Under the pieces are notes generated by a model. That model had not been told where the DNA came from. It was given only the letters and a program-made list of their open reading frames with translations, and made no database searches. The position numbers and the translations under genes are program-made. 64,000 nucleotides of DNA from [Eubacterium] cellulosolvens LD2006 (lineage in GTDB: Bacteria > Bacillota > Clostridia > Lachnospirales > Lachnospiraceae), in assembly GCF_000621585.1 (NCBI RefSeq), contig NZ_JHXY01000015.1, forward strand, positions 35,043-99,042, written 5' to 3'. Positions 55,779-64,000 of the stretch are shown piece by piece. Every line of letters begins with the position of its first letter. The stretch's first letter is position 1.

Positions 55779-56567
55779 ATGACAATACTGGATGAACTGG
55801 CTGAATATGCCGCATACAGGGTGAAGGAGGCGGAGAAAGAAATACCGCTGACGGAGATGAGAAGACAGGCGGAGGATCTGTCCGCCGCAACCGGCTTCCC
55901 CTTTGAAAAGGCGCTTGCGGCGCCCGGCATGTCACTGATCTGTGAAGTGAAAAAAGCGTCGCCTTCCAAGGGGATCATCGCGGAAGATTTTCCCTGGGTG
56001 GAAATCGCGACGGACTATGAGAAGGCCGGCGCCTCGGCGATTTCCTGTCTCACCGAGCCGAAATGGTTCAAAGGGCAGAACGAATACCTTCGGGAGATTG
56101 TGAAGAATGTCAGCATTCCGGTTCTTCGAAAAGATTTCACGGTGGATCCCTACATGATCTACGAGGCCAAGTGTCTCGGAGCTTCCGCGGTTCTTCTGAT
56201 CTGTGCCATTCTCGATGACGGACAGCTTCGGGAGTACAGAGAAATTGCAGAGAGCCTCGGACTGTCGGCGCTGGTGGAGACCCACGACGCGGAGGAAATC
56301 CGGCGGGCTCTGGATTCCGGAGCCGGAATCATCGGAATCAACAACCGGAATCTGAAGGACTTTACCGTGGACATCCGCAATTCCGTCAGACTTCGCAGCG
56401 AGATCCCGGCGGATCTTCTCTGCGTGTCGGAGAGCGGAATAAAAACGGCGGAGGATGTGGGAGAACTCTACAGGAATCACACGGACGCTGTGCTGATCGG
56501 CGAGACGCTGATGAGAAGTCCGGACAAGAAGGCGGCAATCGAAGAGCTCAGGAGTTGCTGCAGATAA
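55779..56567 (+). CDS. trpC: Indole-3-glycerol-phosphate synthase TrpC
   Basis: Closes the indole ring from CdRP. (beta/alpha)8 barrel motifs include CEVKKASPSKG (catalytic Lys), SCLTEPKWFKG, VLRKDFTVDPYMIYEAK, GINNRNLKDF and SESGIKTAEDV. 262 residues, not fused to TrpF. ATG 55779 has CGGAGGATCGGAG upstream. Confidence 0.96.
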   Translation: MTILDELAEYAAYRVKEAEKEIPLTEMRRQAEDLSAATGFPFEKALAAPGMSLICEVKKASPSKGIIAEDFPWVEIATDYEKAGASAISCLTEPKWFKGQNEYLREIVKNVSIPVLRKDFTVDPYMIYEAKCLGASAVLLICAILDDGQLREYREIAESLGLSALVETHDAEEIRRALDSGAGIIGINNRNLKDFTVDIRNSVRLRSEIPADLLCVSESGIKTAEDVGELYRNHTDAVLIGETLMRSPDKKAAIEELRSCCR

Positions 56568-56618
56568 GAAAAGCGCTGACACAGAAGCTGGATGTACAAA
56601 GAAACGGGTGTAAGCAAT

Positions 56619-57299
56619 ATGGAAAAAAGAAAAACAAAAATCAAACTGTGTGGCATGAGAACGGTGGAGGATATTGAGGCGGTGAACAGCTGCCGGCCGG
56701 ACTTTGCGGGTATCATCTGCACCGATGGTTTTCGGCGTTATATACCGTGGCAGGAGGCCCTGGTATTGAAGGAAAAACTGGACCCGTCGATTTCATGCGT
56801 CGGTGTTTTTGTAAATGAAACCTATGAATATATCGAGACATATCTGAAGCGGGGAATCATCGATGTGGTGCAGCTGCACGGCGATGAGAGCAATTATTAT
56901 ATCGAACAGCTTCGAAAGGTTATGCAGTATCAGGGAACGGTGGCTCCGGTAATCAAAGCATTTGCGGTCAGGAGCAGGGAGGATATCGAGGCCGCATCGC
57001 AAAGCAAGGCGGATTATATTCTTCTGGACAACGGAACCGGCAGCGGAGAGACTTTTGACTGGAGTCTTCTGGAAGATGTCGGCCGTAAGTTTTTCCTGGC
57101 AGGCGGGCTCGGACCGGACAATGTCGCCGCTGCGGTAGAACAGCTGCAGCCCTTCGCGGTTGATATGAGCAGCCGGATTGAGACAGATTTTAAGAAAGAT
57201 CCCGTAAAGATGCACCAGGCTGTTGAGGCTGTGCGCAATCTGCAGAAGACGGGAGATTGCATCGGGCAGACAGAAACGGGCGCTTTGTGTTTTTCGTAG
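56619..57299 (+). CDS. trpF: Phosphoribosylanthranilate isomerase TrpF
   Basis: Amadori rearrangement of PRA to Cd[15 protein letters not shown] places the catalytic Cys near residue 11. [26 protein letters not shown] (catalytic Asp) and [11 protein letters not shown] follow. The usual DVSSGVE segment reads DMSSRIETD, a mild deviation in the phosphate-binding loop. 226 residues. ATG 56619 gives a natural N-terminus, but ATG 56592 is possible as neither has a strong ribosome site. Confidence 0.93.
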   Translation: MEKRKTKIKLCGMRTVEDIEAVNSCRPDFAGIICTDGFRRYIPWQEALVLKEKLDPSISCVGVFVNETYEYIETYLKRGIIDVVQLHGDESNYYIEQLRKVMQYQGTVAPVIKAFAVRSREDIEAASQSKADYILLDNGTGSGETFDWSLLEDVGRKFFLAGGLGPDNVAAAVEQLQPFAVDMSSRIETDFKKDPVKMHQAVEAVRNLQKTGDCIGQTETGALCFS

Positions 57300-57397
57300 A
57301 AAAAACAAAGCGATGGAGATATAGCGGATCAGGCATTACGCAAAGTGTACATTCATTTTTTTACACGGCGCGGATGCGGGAAAAGAGAGGAACAATT

Positions 57398-58588
57398 ATG
57401 ACAAACGAAAATGGAAGATTTGGAGAATTTGGCGGACAGTACGTTCCGGAGACGTTGATGAACGAGCTGTTTCGTCTGGAAAAAGCATATGAGCATTACA
57501 AAAACGATCCGGAGTTTGTAAGAGAACTGGACGACCTGATGAAAAACTACGCCGGACGTCCGTCCAGACTGTACTATGCCGAGAAGATGACGAAGGATCT
57601 CGGCGGAGCAAAGATTTATCTGAAAAGAGAGGATCTGAATCACACCGGAGCCCACAAGATCAATAACTGTCTCGGTCAGGTACTTCTTGCGAAAAAAATG
57701 GGCAAGACCCGTGTCATCGCTGAGACCGGAGCCGGACAGCACGGCGTTGCGACTGCCACGATCTGCGCACTGCTCGGCATGGAGTGCGAGATCTTCATGG
57801 GAGAGATTGACTGCCAGAGACAGAAGCTGAATGTATACAGAATGGAGCTTCTCGGAGCAAAGGTACATCATGTAAAATCCGGCTCTCAGGTGCTCAAGGA
57901 TGCTGTCAACGAGGCGATGCGCGAGTGGGTCAGCCGCGTGGATGACACCCACTATGTGCTCGGTTCCGTCATGGGACCGCACCCGTTCCCGACCATCGTT
58001 CGCGATTTCCAGGCGGTGATCTCCAAGGAGGCCAGAGCGCAGATCCTTGAGATGGAAGGAAGGCTGCCGGATGCCGTCCTTGCCTGTGTCGGCGGCGGAT
58101 CGAATGCGATCGGAGCATTCTTCAATTTTATTCCGGATGAGGGCGTGAAGCTGATCGGCTGCGAGGCGGCCGGCCGCGGCGTAGACACCGGTGAGACGGC
58201 AGCGACAATCGCGACAGGAAAAATGGGCGTCTTCCATGGTATGAAATCTCTGTTTTGTCAGAATGAGTACGGTCAGATCGACGAGGTATATTCCATCTCC
58301 GCGGGACTGGATTACCCGGGTATCGGACCGGAGCATGCATATCTGCATTCCATCGGCAGGGCGGAGTATGTGTCTGTTACCGATGATGAGGCTGTAGAGG
58401 CCTTCGAGTATCTCTCCAGAACGGAAGGTATCATCCCGGCCATCGAGAGTTCCCATGCGATTGCGCATGCGAGAAAACTCGCGCCGCAGATGAGCAGTGA
58501 TGAGATCATGATCGTATGCGTCTCCGGACGAGGCGACAAGGATGTGGCGGCAATCGCGAAGTACCGCGGTATTGACGTCGAAGAGTAA
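57398..58588 (+). CDS. trpB: Tryptophan synthase beta chain TrpB
   Basis: PLP enzyme joining indole and serine. [16 protein letters not shown] at the start, the PLP Lys in [37 protein letters not shown] and SGRGDKD are all intact. At 396 residues it is a TrpB1-type. ATG 57398 has AGAGGAAC upstream; the 98-base spacer from trpF is the widest gap in the operon and could hold a minor internal promoter. Confidence 0.97.
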   Translation: MTNENGRFGEFGGQYVPETLMNELFRLEKAYEHYKNDPEFVRELDDLMKNYAGRPSRLYYAEKMTKDLGGAKIYLKREDLNHTGAHKINNCLGQVLLAKKMGKTRVIAETGAGQHGVATATICALLGMECEIFMGEIDCQRQKLNVYRMELLGAKVHHVKSGSQVLKDAVNEAMREWVSRVDDTHYVLGSVMGPHPFPTIVRDFQAVISKEARAQILEMEGRLPDAVLACVGGGSNAIGAFFNFIPDEGVKLIGCEAAGRGVDTGETAATIATGKMGVFHGMKSLFCQNEYGQIDEVYSISAGLDYPGIGPEHAYLHSIGRAEYVSVTDDEAVEAFEYLSRTEGIIPAIESSHAIAHARKLAPQMSSDEIMIVCVSGRGDKDVAAIAKYRGIDVEE

Positions 58589-58617
58589 CAGGAGTTCGAA
58601 AGAGAAGGAGACTGGTC

Positions 58618-59394
58618 ATGAACGTAAAGAAAATCGCAGACGCGTTTAAAAACGGAAAAGCATTCATCCCATTTATCACCGCAGGTGATCCGGGAATCGA
58701 GTATACAAAGAAATTTATTCTGGAAATGGAAAAAGCAGGCGCTGATCTGATTGAGATCGGAATCCCGTTCTCCGATCCGATCGCGGAGGGAATCGTGATT
58801 CAGGAGGCGGATCTTCGTGCGCTGCAGGCAGGAACGACTACGGACGATGTTTTTGCCATGGTGGAGGAACTTCGGGAAGAGACCGATATGCCGCTGGTAT
58901 TTATGACATATCTCAACATTGTTTATCACTACGGCTATGAGCGTTTTTTCTCCAGATGCGAGAGCGTCGGCATCAGCGGAATCATCATTCCGGATATGCC
59001 CTTTGAGGAGAAGGATGAGTGCGTGAACATCGCCGCATCTCATGGCGTGGAGGTGATCTCCATGATCGCCCCGACATCGGAAGAGAGAATTCGTATGATC
59101 TCCTCCGAGGCCAAAGGATTTATATATGTAGTTTCTTCCCTTGGTGTCACCGGCGTCCGCTCCGAGATCAAGACGGATCTGGAGTCGATTCTCGCGGCAG
59201 TGAAAAACGCGACAAATACGCCGGCGGCGATTGGCTTCGGAATCAACACGCCGGAGCAGGCGAAGAAGATGGCCTCCTACGCGGACGGTGTTATCGTCGG
59301 TTCCGCGATCGTGAAGATCGTCGCCGAGTACGGAAAAGACGCGGCGCCGCATATCGCGGAGTACGTCAGAAGCATGAAAGATGCCATCCGCTGA
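58618..59394 (+). CDS. trpA: Tryptophan synthase alpha chain TrpA
   Basis: Cleaves indole-3-glycerol phosphate and channels indole to TrpB. AFIPFITAGDPG, the catalytic Glu in LIEIGIPFSDP, the catalytic Asp in GIIIPDMPFEE, YVVSSLGVTGVR and AIGFGINTPEQ are present. The segment after DP reads IAEGIVIQEADLRA rather than the common ADGPTIQ. 258 residues. GAAGGAGAC is the ribosome site. Last gene of the operon. Confidence 0.96.
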   Translation: MNVKKIADAFKNGKAFIPFITAGDPGIEYTKKFILEMEKAGADLIEIGIPFSDPIAEGIVIQEADLRALQAGTTTDDVFAMVEELREETDMPLVFMTYLNIVYHYGYERFFSRCESVGISGIIIPDMPFEEKDECVNIAASHGVEVISMIAPTSEERIRMISSEAKGFIYVVSSLGVTGVRSEIKTDLESILAAVKNATNTPAAIGFGINTPEQAKKMASYADGVIVGSAIVKIVAEYGKDAAPHIAEYVRSMKDAIR

Positions 59395-59411
59395 CGTGAT
59401 CTGTCGCGTCT

Positions 59412-59461
59412 TGCGGAGCGTTTTGTCTCATAGGGGATGCGAAGCAATTTCCTATGAGATG
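59412..59461 (+). repeat. Dispersed palindromic repeat, copy F (diverged hairpin)
   Basis: TGCGGAGCGTTTTG leads into TCTCATAGG (59425-59433), then an altered centre (GGATGCGAAGCAATTT), then CCTATGAGA (59450-59458). Outer arms are conserved while the core has drifted on one side. Same orientation as copies B and C, placed just before the trp terminator. Confidence 0.7.
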
Positions 59462-59463
59462 GG

Positions 59464-59517
59464 AAAGGGCTGCCGCCTCAGCAGATGCAGAATTGCACTG
59501 TCTGAGGCGGCAGCCTT
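59464..59517 (+). terminator. Terminator of the trp operon
   Basis: A long stem, AAAGGGCTGCCGCCTCAG pairing with CTGAGGCGGCAGCCTTT, closes a 20-nt loop and ends in CTTTGC. It lies about 70 bases after trpA. The following 160 bases to rnz show no further gene. Confidence 0.8.
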
Positions 59518-59675
59518 TGCGTATGGGTTTACCGCTTCCTTTTTTTGTGCTAAACTTACGGCGACTGTCAACTGCCCGATACGGAGAATGAGGAGCGGCC
59601 GGCCGGACTGCCTGTGATTATGACAGTGTGGGCTGCCGCATAGATAACACCCGGGGCACAGCGAAAGGTGAATAT

Positions 59676-60587
59676 ATGTTAGATGTTTGTTTGCTGGGGA
59701 CCGGCGGCATGATGCCGTTGCCGGACAGATGGCTGACCTCCCTGCTTACACGATACAATGGAAGCAGTCTGTTGATCGACTGCGGAGAAGGAACACAGAT
59801 TACACTCAAAAAAAACGGATGGACCTTTAAGCCGATCGATATCATCTGCTTCACGCACTATCACGCGGATCATATCAGTGGTCTTCCGGGAATTCTGCTT
59901 GCCATGGCGAACGCCGAGAGGAGCGAACCGCTGACGATGATCGGCCCCAAGGGGATCGGCAGAGTTGTGAGCGGGCTTCGAACGATTGCACCGGAGCTTC
60001 CGTTTGAGATCGAGTACATAGAACTGAACGGGCCGGAGCAGGTTATTGAGAAGAACGGCTACAGGATCACGGCCTTCCGTGTGCAGCACAACATGGTGTG
60101 TTACGGTTACAGCGTAGAGATCCTCCGGACCGGTAAGTTTGATGTGGAGAGAGCGAAGGCTCTGGAAATTCCATTGAAGTTCTGGAATCCTCTTCAGAAA
60201 GGAAAGACCATCGAAGAGAACGGTGTTGTTTACACTCCGGATATGGTTCTCGGTGCAGACCGGAAGGGACTGAAGGTGACCTACTGTACGGACACCCGTC
60301 CGGTAAAAACCATTGCGGAGCATGCAAAGGGCTCGGATCTGATGATCTTTGAAGGAATGTACGGCGAGCCTGAGAAAGCGGAAAAAGCAAAAGAACACAA
60401 ACATATGACGATGTACGAATCGGCGGCGATTGCCGCAGAAGTGGGAAGCGGACCGCTCTGGCTCACTCATTTTTCGCCGTCTATGGTACATCCGGAATGG
60501 TTCCTCAAGGATGTTCGCAATATTTATCCGGACACCTGGCTCGGTGAGGATGGAAAATTCCTTGAACTGAATTTCGAAGATGAATAA
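59676..60587 (+). CDS. rnz: Ribonuclease Z-like metallo-beta-lactamase protein
   Basis: RNase Z trims tRNA 3' ends. The 303-residue MBL-fold protein has [11 protein letters not shown] (HxHxDH zinc motif), [16 protein letters not shown] with a metal His, CTDTRP, and [10 protein letters not shown] and LTHFSPS near the C-terminus, matching RNase Z order. ATG 59676 follows AAAGGTG. It overlaps the upstream reading of the tsaD cluster by position and is likely cotranscribed with tsaD and ispD. Confidence 0.9.
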   Translation: MLDVCLLGTGGMMPLPDRWLTSLLTRYNGSSLLIDCGEGTQITLKKNGWTFKPIDIICFTHYHADHISGLPGILLAMANAERSEPLTMIGPKGIGRVVSGLRTIAPELPFEIEYIELNGPEQVIEKNGYRITAFRVQHNMVCYGYSVEILRTGKFDVERAKALEIPLKFWNPLQKGKTIEENGVVYTPDMVLGADRKGLKVTYCTDTRPVKTIAEHAKGSDLMIFEGMYGEPEKAEKAKEHKHMTMYESAAIAAEVGSGPLWLTHFSPSMVHPEWFLKDVRNIYPDTWLGEDGKFLELNFEDE

Positions 60588-60603
60588 GGAAGATACAAAA
60601 ATT

Positions 60604-61668
60604 ATGAGTGATACATTAATTCTGGGAATCGAGAGTTCCTGTGACGAGACGGCCGCCGCCGTTGTAAAGAACGGGCGGGAGGTTCTCTCGAATGTGATTT
60701 CTTCGCAGATCGACCTTCACACCATATACGGCGGTGTGGTTCCGGAGATTGCGTCCCGCAAACACATCGAAAAAATCAATCAGGTGATCGAACTGGCGCT
60801 GGAAAAAGCGGGGGTGACTCTTGATGACATCGACGCGGTGGCTGTCACCTACGGCCCCGGGCTTGTGGGAGCCCTCCTCGTGGGTGTGTCGGCAGCCAAG
60901 GCGATTGCCTATGCGAAGAAGCTGCCGCTGATTGGCGTGCATCATATCGAAGGGCATGTTTCCGCCAATTACATCGAACACCCGGATCTGGAACCGCCTT
61001 TTATGTGTGAGATCATCTCCGGCGGACACACTCATCTGGTGATTGTACGGGATTACGGAGAGTTTGAGATCCTCGGACGGACAAGGGATGATGCGGCGGG
61101 AGAAGCGTTTGATAAAGTGGCGCGCGCCATAGGGCTTGGATATCCCGGGGGGCCGAAGATCGATAAGGCTGCCAGGGAAGGAAATCCGGAAGCGGTGGAT
61201 TTTCCGAAGCCGAAGGTTCTGGATACAGGGAAGACGTCCCTGACCTTTGCCCGGGGAAGCCATGAGATGAGTAACTATGATTTCAGTTTCAGCGGTGTTA
61301 AGTCTGCTGTTTTGAATTATCTCAACAAATGTGAGATGACTCATGAGAAGTGGGACGCGGCAGATGTGGCCGCCTCCTTCCAGAAAGTTGTGGTAGATTC
61401 TCTGGTGGAGACTGCCATGAGAGGCGTAAAAGATCATAACGTGAAGAAGTTTGCCATTGCCGGCGGCGTAGCATCCAACACAGCTCTCCGGGCGGCCATG
61501 GAAAAGGCCTGCGCGGAAAACGGACTTGACTTCTATTGTCCGTCGCCGGTGTACTGCACCGACAATGCGGCGATGATCGCGGTAGCAGGTTACTATGAAT
61601 TCAAAAAAGGTAACCGGAGCGGCTGGGATCTCAATGCAGTACCGAACCTCAAGCTGGGTGAGAGATAA
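60604..61668 (+). CDS. tsaD: tRNA N6-threonylcarbamoyladenosine transferase TsaD
   Basis: TsaD installs the threonylcarbamoyl group on A37 of ANN-decoding tRNAs, with TsaB, TsaC and Tsa[17 protein letters not shown] begins the ASKHA fold; the metal ligands lie in [28 protein letters not shown] and [11 protein letters not shown] are typical. 354 residues from ATG 60604, which has AAGGAAG 11 bases upstream; ATG 60580 overlaps rnz and is less likely. tsaB and tsaE are not in the window. Confidence 0.96.
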   Translation: MSDTLILGIESSCDETAAAVVKNGREVLSNVISSQIDLHTIYGGVVPEIASRKHIEKINQVIELALEKAGVTLDDIDAVAVTYGPGLVGALLVGVSAAKAIAYAKKLPLIGVHHIEGHVSANYIEHPDLEPPFMCEIISGGHTHLVIVRDYGEFEILGRTRDDAAGEAFDKVARAIGLGYPGGPKIDKAAREGNPEAVDFPKPKVLDTGKTSLTFARGSHEMSNYDFSFSGVKSAVLNYLNKCEMTHEKWDAADVAASFQKVVVDSLVETAMRGVKDHNVKKFAIAGGVASNTALRAAMEKACAENGLDFYCPSPVYCTDNAAMIAVAGYYEFKKGNRSGWDLNAVPNLKLGER

Positions 61669-61679
61669 GGAGAATGAAC

Positions 61680-62387
61680 GTGAAAGAGAGATGTGCAGCG
61701 GTTATTGTCGCGGCCGGCAGCGGAAAACGCATGGGCACGAAAATCAGCAAACAGTATCTCGAGATCAACGGGAAACCCATCCTTGCCCATACGTTGGAGG
61801 TCTTTGAGCAAGCCGACAGGATTACGGATATTTATCTGGTGGTGGGCGCGGAGCAGACAGCCTATGTGTCAGAACAGATTGTGGAGAAATACGGCTACGG
61901 AAAGGTCAGAGCAGTTCTCGCCGGCGGTGCGGAGCGCTATGATTCCGTGTATCGGGGTATTCTGGCCGCTGAAGGGGCGGAATATCTTTTTATTCACGAT
62001 GGCGTCCGTCCTTTTGTTACAGAGGAGATCATTGAGGAGGGATACCGGACGGCCGGTACGTACGGCTGCGCGATCTGTGGAGTTCCTTCTAAAGATACTG
62101 TAAAAATCACGGATGAGAATGGCTGCGTCGTACAGACACCCCTTCGCTCCAATGTGTGGAACGTGCAGACTCCGCAGGTTTTCCGCTACGAACTGATTCG
62201 GGAGGCCTACGACAGGATTCAGAATGAGGACAGAACGGGTGTCACAGACGATGCGATGGTCGTTGAGCGAATGGGAAAGGTGCCGGTGCGGATGTACCAC
62301 GGCTCCTATATGAATATCAAAATCACAACGCCGGAAGATCTCGCTGTTGCAGCCGAATTTATCCGGGAGAGAGAAGCCGGGCACTGA
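61680..62387 (+). CDS. ispD: 2-C-methyl-D-erythritol 4-phosphate cytidylyltransferase IspD
   Basis: Third enzyme of the MEP isoprenoid pathway. AAVIVAAGSGKRMG is the CTP-binding loop, VLAGGAERYDSVYRG and FIHDGVRPFV are diagnostic, and NVQTPQVFRYELI plus ITTPEDLAVA close the protein. GTG 61680 is preferred because AAGGAG ends about 7 bases before it; ATG 61674 is only one base away. 235 residues. Works with ispG at 38.8 kb. Confidence 0.94.
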   Translation: MKERCAAVIVAAGSGKRMGTKISKQYLEINGKPILAHTLEVFEQADRITDIYLVVGAEQTAYVSEQIVEKYGYGKVRAVLAGGAERYDSVYRGILAAEGAEYLFIHDGVRPFVTEEIIEEGYRTAGTYGCAICGVPSKDTVKITDENGCVVQTPLRSNVWNVQTPQVFRYELIREAYDRIQNEDRTGVTDDAMVVERMGKVPVRMYHGSYMNIKITTPEDLAVAAEFIREREAGH

Positions 62388-62419
62388 GAACTGCCTGATC
62401 GGCAGTGTACAATTAATTG

Positions 62420-62448
62420 TTGAAAAACGGAAGTTATTGTGCTATATT
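62420..62448 (+). promoter_or_regulatory. Promoter of tRNA-Ser(UGA)
   Basis: TTGAAA (62420-62425), 17-bp spacer, TATATT (62443-62448) with a TGC extended -10, 38 bases before the tRNA. Confidence 0.75.
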
Positions 62449-62486
62449 ATACAAGTCGCTGAAACACAAAGCGATGAATTGTATAT

Positions 62487-62572
62487 GCAGCGGTATCGAA
62501 GCGGTCATAACGAGGCGGTCTTGAAAACCGTTTGTCCGAAAGGGCGCGAGGGTTCGAATCCCTCCCGCTGCG
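62487..62572 (+). tRNA. tRNA-Ser (anticodon UGA)
   Basis: Acceptor arms GCAGCGG (62487-62493) and CCGCTGC (62565-62571) pair, with discriminator G at 62572. The anticodon stem GCGGT/ACCGT closes the loop CTTGAAA with TGA at 62522-62524. A long variable arm (GTCCGAAAGGGC) is typical of serine, and the T arm is GAGGG-TTCGAAT-CCCTC. CCA is not encoded. Confidence 0.95.
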
Positions 62573-62578
62573 CTCATG

Positions 62579-62619
62579 AAGAACCTGAAAGTCTGACGGC
62601 TTTCGGGTTCTTTGTTTTT
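62579..62619 (+). terminator. Terminator of tRNA-Ser(UGA)
   Basis: AAGAACCTGAAAG (62579-62591) pairs with CTTTCGGGTTCTT (62600-62612), followed by TGTTTTTG. Confidence 0.85.
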
Positions 62620-62620
62620 G

Positions 62621-62780
62621 CGTTATAGGAAATTCCTCCGGAATTTCTATAACACAAAACGCTCCGCAGGATGTGCATTCGCGCGATGAGTAGATGCTTC
62701 GCATCCGCGCTCGGCGCGAGAATGTCGCGAGCAACATTCTTTTTTATTATAAGAAATTCCTCCGCATTCTCTATGTGACA
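62621..62780 (+). repeat. Dispersed palindromic repeat, copy G (hairpin, module Q, second degenerate hairpin)
   Basis: GTTATAGGAAATTCC/GGAATTTCTATAAC (62622-62653) is followed by ACAAAACGCTCCGCAGGATG. Module Q comes next (GATGAGTAGATGCTTCGCATCC, split here as in copies A and C), ending ATGTCGCGAGCAACATTCT. A second weak hairpin, AAGAAATTCCTCCGCATTCT (62752-62771), follows, suggesting tandem insertion. The remaining bases to the NUDIX gene hold nothing recognisable. Confidence 0.78.
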
Positions 62781-62923
62781 GAAAAGCTTTGCGAAAAGTC
62801 CAATAGGAAGATATGAAAAGTGGCGAAGCGCATCTGCCCGTAGGCGACGTGTGAGCAAAGTATGTCTCTGCCTTGCCGGCATATCCGGAAATAGGGTTCA
62901 AATAATTATGAAAGGGAGAAGCC

Positions 62924-63559
62924 ATGCAGCACGACTATGTATCTCTGATTAGAAACAAAATGGAAAAACATACACCGGTGTTCGCGGGACTCTCGACCCG
63001 GGAGACTTCTGCTGTAATCATCCCGTTGATCCGGGGGAGAGACGGTTGGGAAGTCCTCTTTGAAAAGCGGGCGGGCGCACTGAACAGTCAGCCCGGTGAA
63101 GTCTGCCTGCCGGGAGGAAGACTGAATGAAGGAGAAAAACCGGAAGAGGCCGGCCTTCGGGAAATATGTGAAGAACTTCTGATTGACAGAAAACAGCTTC
63201 ATGTGATCGGAAGAATGAATGCGGTGATGGGACCTTCCGGTGCGCCGGTCTGGCCGATCGTTGCCATCCTGGAGAATTATCGCTTCACCCGTTCGGAAGA
63301 GGAAGTGGCCGAAGTCTTTTCCGTTCCGCTGGACTGGTTTGCGGAGACAAAGCCGCAGGCTTACACAACGTGGATGGAGACAAAGCCGGAAGAAGACTTT
63401 CCGTATGAGCTTATTCCCGGAGGCAGGAACTATCCATGGAGAAGGAAGAAAAACCTCGTCTATTTCTACAGAACAACTTCGTATGTGATATGGGGAATGA
63501 CAGCGAGAATTATTGTGGATCTGATGAACGAACTCGGCTTCCTTCAGGCAGAAGAATAA
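62924..63559 (+). CDS. NUDIX hydrolase, CoA pyrophosphatase-like
   Basis: A 211-residue NUDIX protein. The box reads GRLNEGEKPEEAGLREICEE, with the catalytic REICEE intact. The UPF0035 motif (LFEKRAGALNSQPGEVCLPG) before it is the hallmark of coenzyme A diphosphatases (NudL type), which cleave CoA to phosphopantetheine and 3',5'-ADP. The C-terminal part is variable. ATG 62924 has AAAGGGAGAAG upstream. Monocistronic between two serine tRNA genes. Confidence 0.87.
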   Translation: MQHDYVSLIRNKMEKHTPVFAGLSTRETSAVIIPLIRGRDGWEVLFEKRAGALNSQPGEVCLPGGRLNEGEKPEEAGLREICEELLIDRKQLHVIGRMNAVMGPSGAPVWPIVAILENYRFTRSEEEVAEVFSVPLDWFAETKPQAYTTWMETKPEEDFPYELIPGGRNYPWRRKKNLVYFYRTTSYVIWGMTARIIVDLMNELGFLQAEE

Positions 63560-63606
63560 AGTAAAAATAAACTTCGAAAAAAAATAAAAAAAGTTTCAAA
63601 AAACAC

Positions 63607-63635
63607 TTGCATAGCAGCAGAAGCTGTGATAATAT
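63607..63635 (+). promoter_or_regulatory. Promoter of tRNA-Ser(GGA)
   Basis: TTGCAT (63607-63612), 17-bp spacer, TAATAT (63630-63635) with a TGA extended -10. An 80-nt leader precedes the tRNA. Confidence 0.75.
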
Positions 63636-63715
63636 ACTTTTTGTTCGCGCGACATAGTAACAAACAAGTCACAGCGAATAAATCGAATATGTTCGAATAT
63701 GATTCGAGCAGTTAT

Positions 63716-63804
63716 GGAGATGTACCCAAGCTGGCCGAAGGGGCTCCCCTGGAAAGGGAGTAGGTCGTTAACGCGGCGCAAGAGTTCAAATCTCTTCATC
63801 TCCG
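63716..63804 (+). tRNA. tRNA-Ser (anticodon GGA)
   Basis: Acceptor GGAGATG (63716-63722) pairs with CATCTCC (63797-63803), discriminator G at 63804. The anticodon stem CTCCC/GGGAG encloses CTGGAAA with GGA at 63751-63753. A long variable arm follows, and the T arm is AAGAG-TTCAAAT-CTCTT. CCA is not encoded. Confidence 0.95.
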
Positions 63805-63849
63805 CTTCTCGGAACATGGTCTTCTGAATGGCAGACATGATCCGGGTGA

Positions 63850-64000
63850 TTGATCTTTGACAACTGAACAGTAAAACACATCCTCGAAAATTCAAAAAAC
63901 ATTTTTGAACGATCGATGAGTATTCAACAATTTATTGTTAATACAAATCCTTTAAAACAGTAATAACGGGATGAATTAGCCAAGTGTTAATTCTGACTGA
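63850..64000 (+). other. Possible rRNA operon leader
   Basis: After the tRNA the sequence turns AT-rich and contains GATCTTTGACAACTGAACAG, a word I associate with pre-rRNA spacers and leaders in Clostridia. Paired segments (TTGTTAATAC, TGTTAATTCTG) follow. No rRNA mature sequence is reached before the window ends. I infer that a 16S gene may start shortly after 64000. Confidence 0.4.

Overview
The window looks like a chromosome segment of a moderately GC-rich member of the Lachnospiraceae (Clostridia, Firmicutes). Support comes from Gram-positive features: a PolC-type replicative polymerase, a T-box leader in front of a complete trp operon, CdaA/CdaR, HPr, GerMN and YbbR proteins, strong AGGAGG-type ribosome sites and frequent TTG starts. 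Lineage-typical unnamed families add to this. The assignment rests on remembered family distributions; no 16S gene lies inside the window.

Layout. Positions 1-2340 are AT-richer and accessory: an AbiL/RloA-like AAA ATPase, a broken partner gene and an orphan hypothetical. From about 2.4 kb the housekeeping chromosome starts. It carries biotin synthase, an XRE regulator, an RsmJ-like methyltransferase, proA and argC, a histidine kinase/GerMN lipoprotein/ComEC run, a zinc-ribbon membrane protein, holA, pckA (minus), rpsT (minus), lepA-hemW, uvrA-mreB-recD2-comF and a five-gene c-di-AMP operon (two unnamed membrane proteins, cdaA, cdaR, HPr). After that come an HtrA protease, a ClpX-like unfoldase, MscL, thyA-folA-ispG, polC, a CobD/HisC-like aminotransferase (minus), a three-gene operon of unknown function, T-box-trpEGDCFBA, rnz-tsaD-ispD, tRNA-Ser(UGA), a NUDIX hydrolase and tRNA-Ser(GGA). 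The window ends in what may be an rRNA operon leader.

Genes that work together. trpE to trpA supply the whole chorismate-to-tryptophan route under one tRNA-Trp-sensing leader. thyA and folA form a folate/dTMP pair. ispG and ispD belong to the non-mevalonate isoprenoid pathway. PolC and the HolA delta subunit belong to the replisome. CdaA and CdaR form the c-di-AMP synthase module.

Two things stand out. The first is the three-gene operon at 46.4-52.0 kb: a 1.2-kb-residue beta/TPR-like protein, an actin/Hsp70-like ATPase fold and a TPR-like protein, with no membrane segments and no known function. It is the best candidate for an undescribed system. The second is a family of intergenic palindromic repeats, at least seven recognisable copies plus degenerate ones, built from a GGGAAATTC-centred hairpin joined to one of two longer GC-rich modules and usually placed next to intrinsic terminators. 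Start codons were chosen by ribosome-site spacing and family N-termini. Identifications come from motif reading only; no database search was run.
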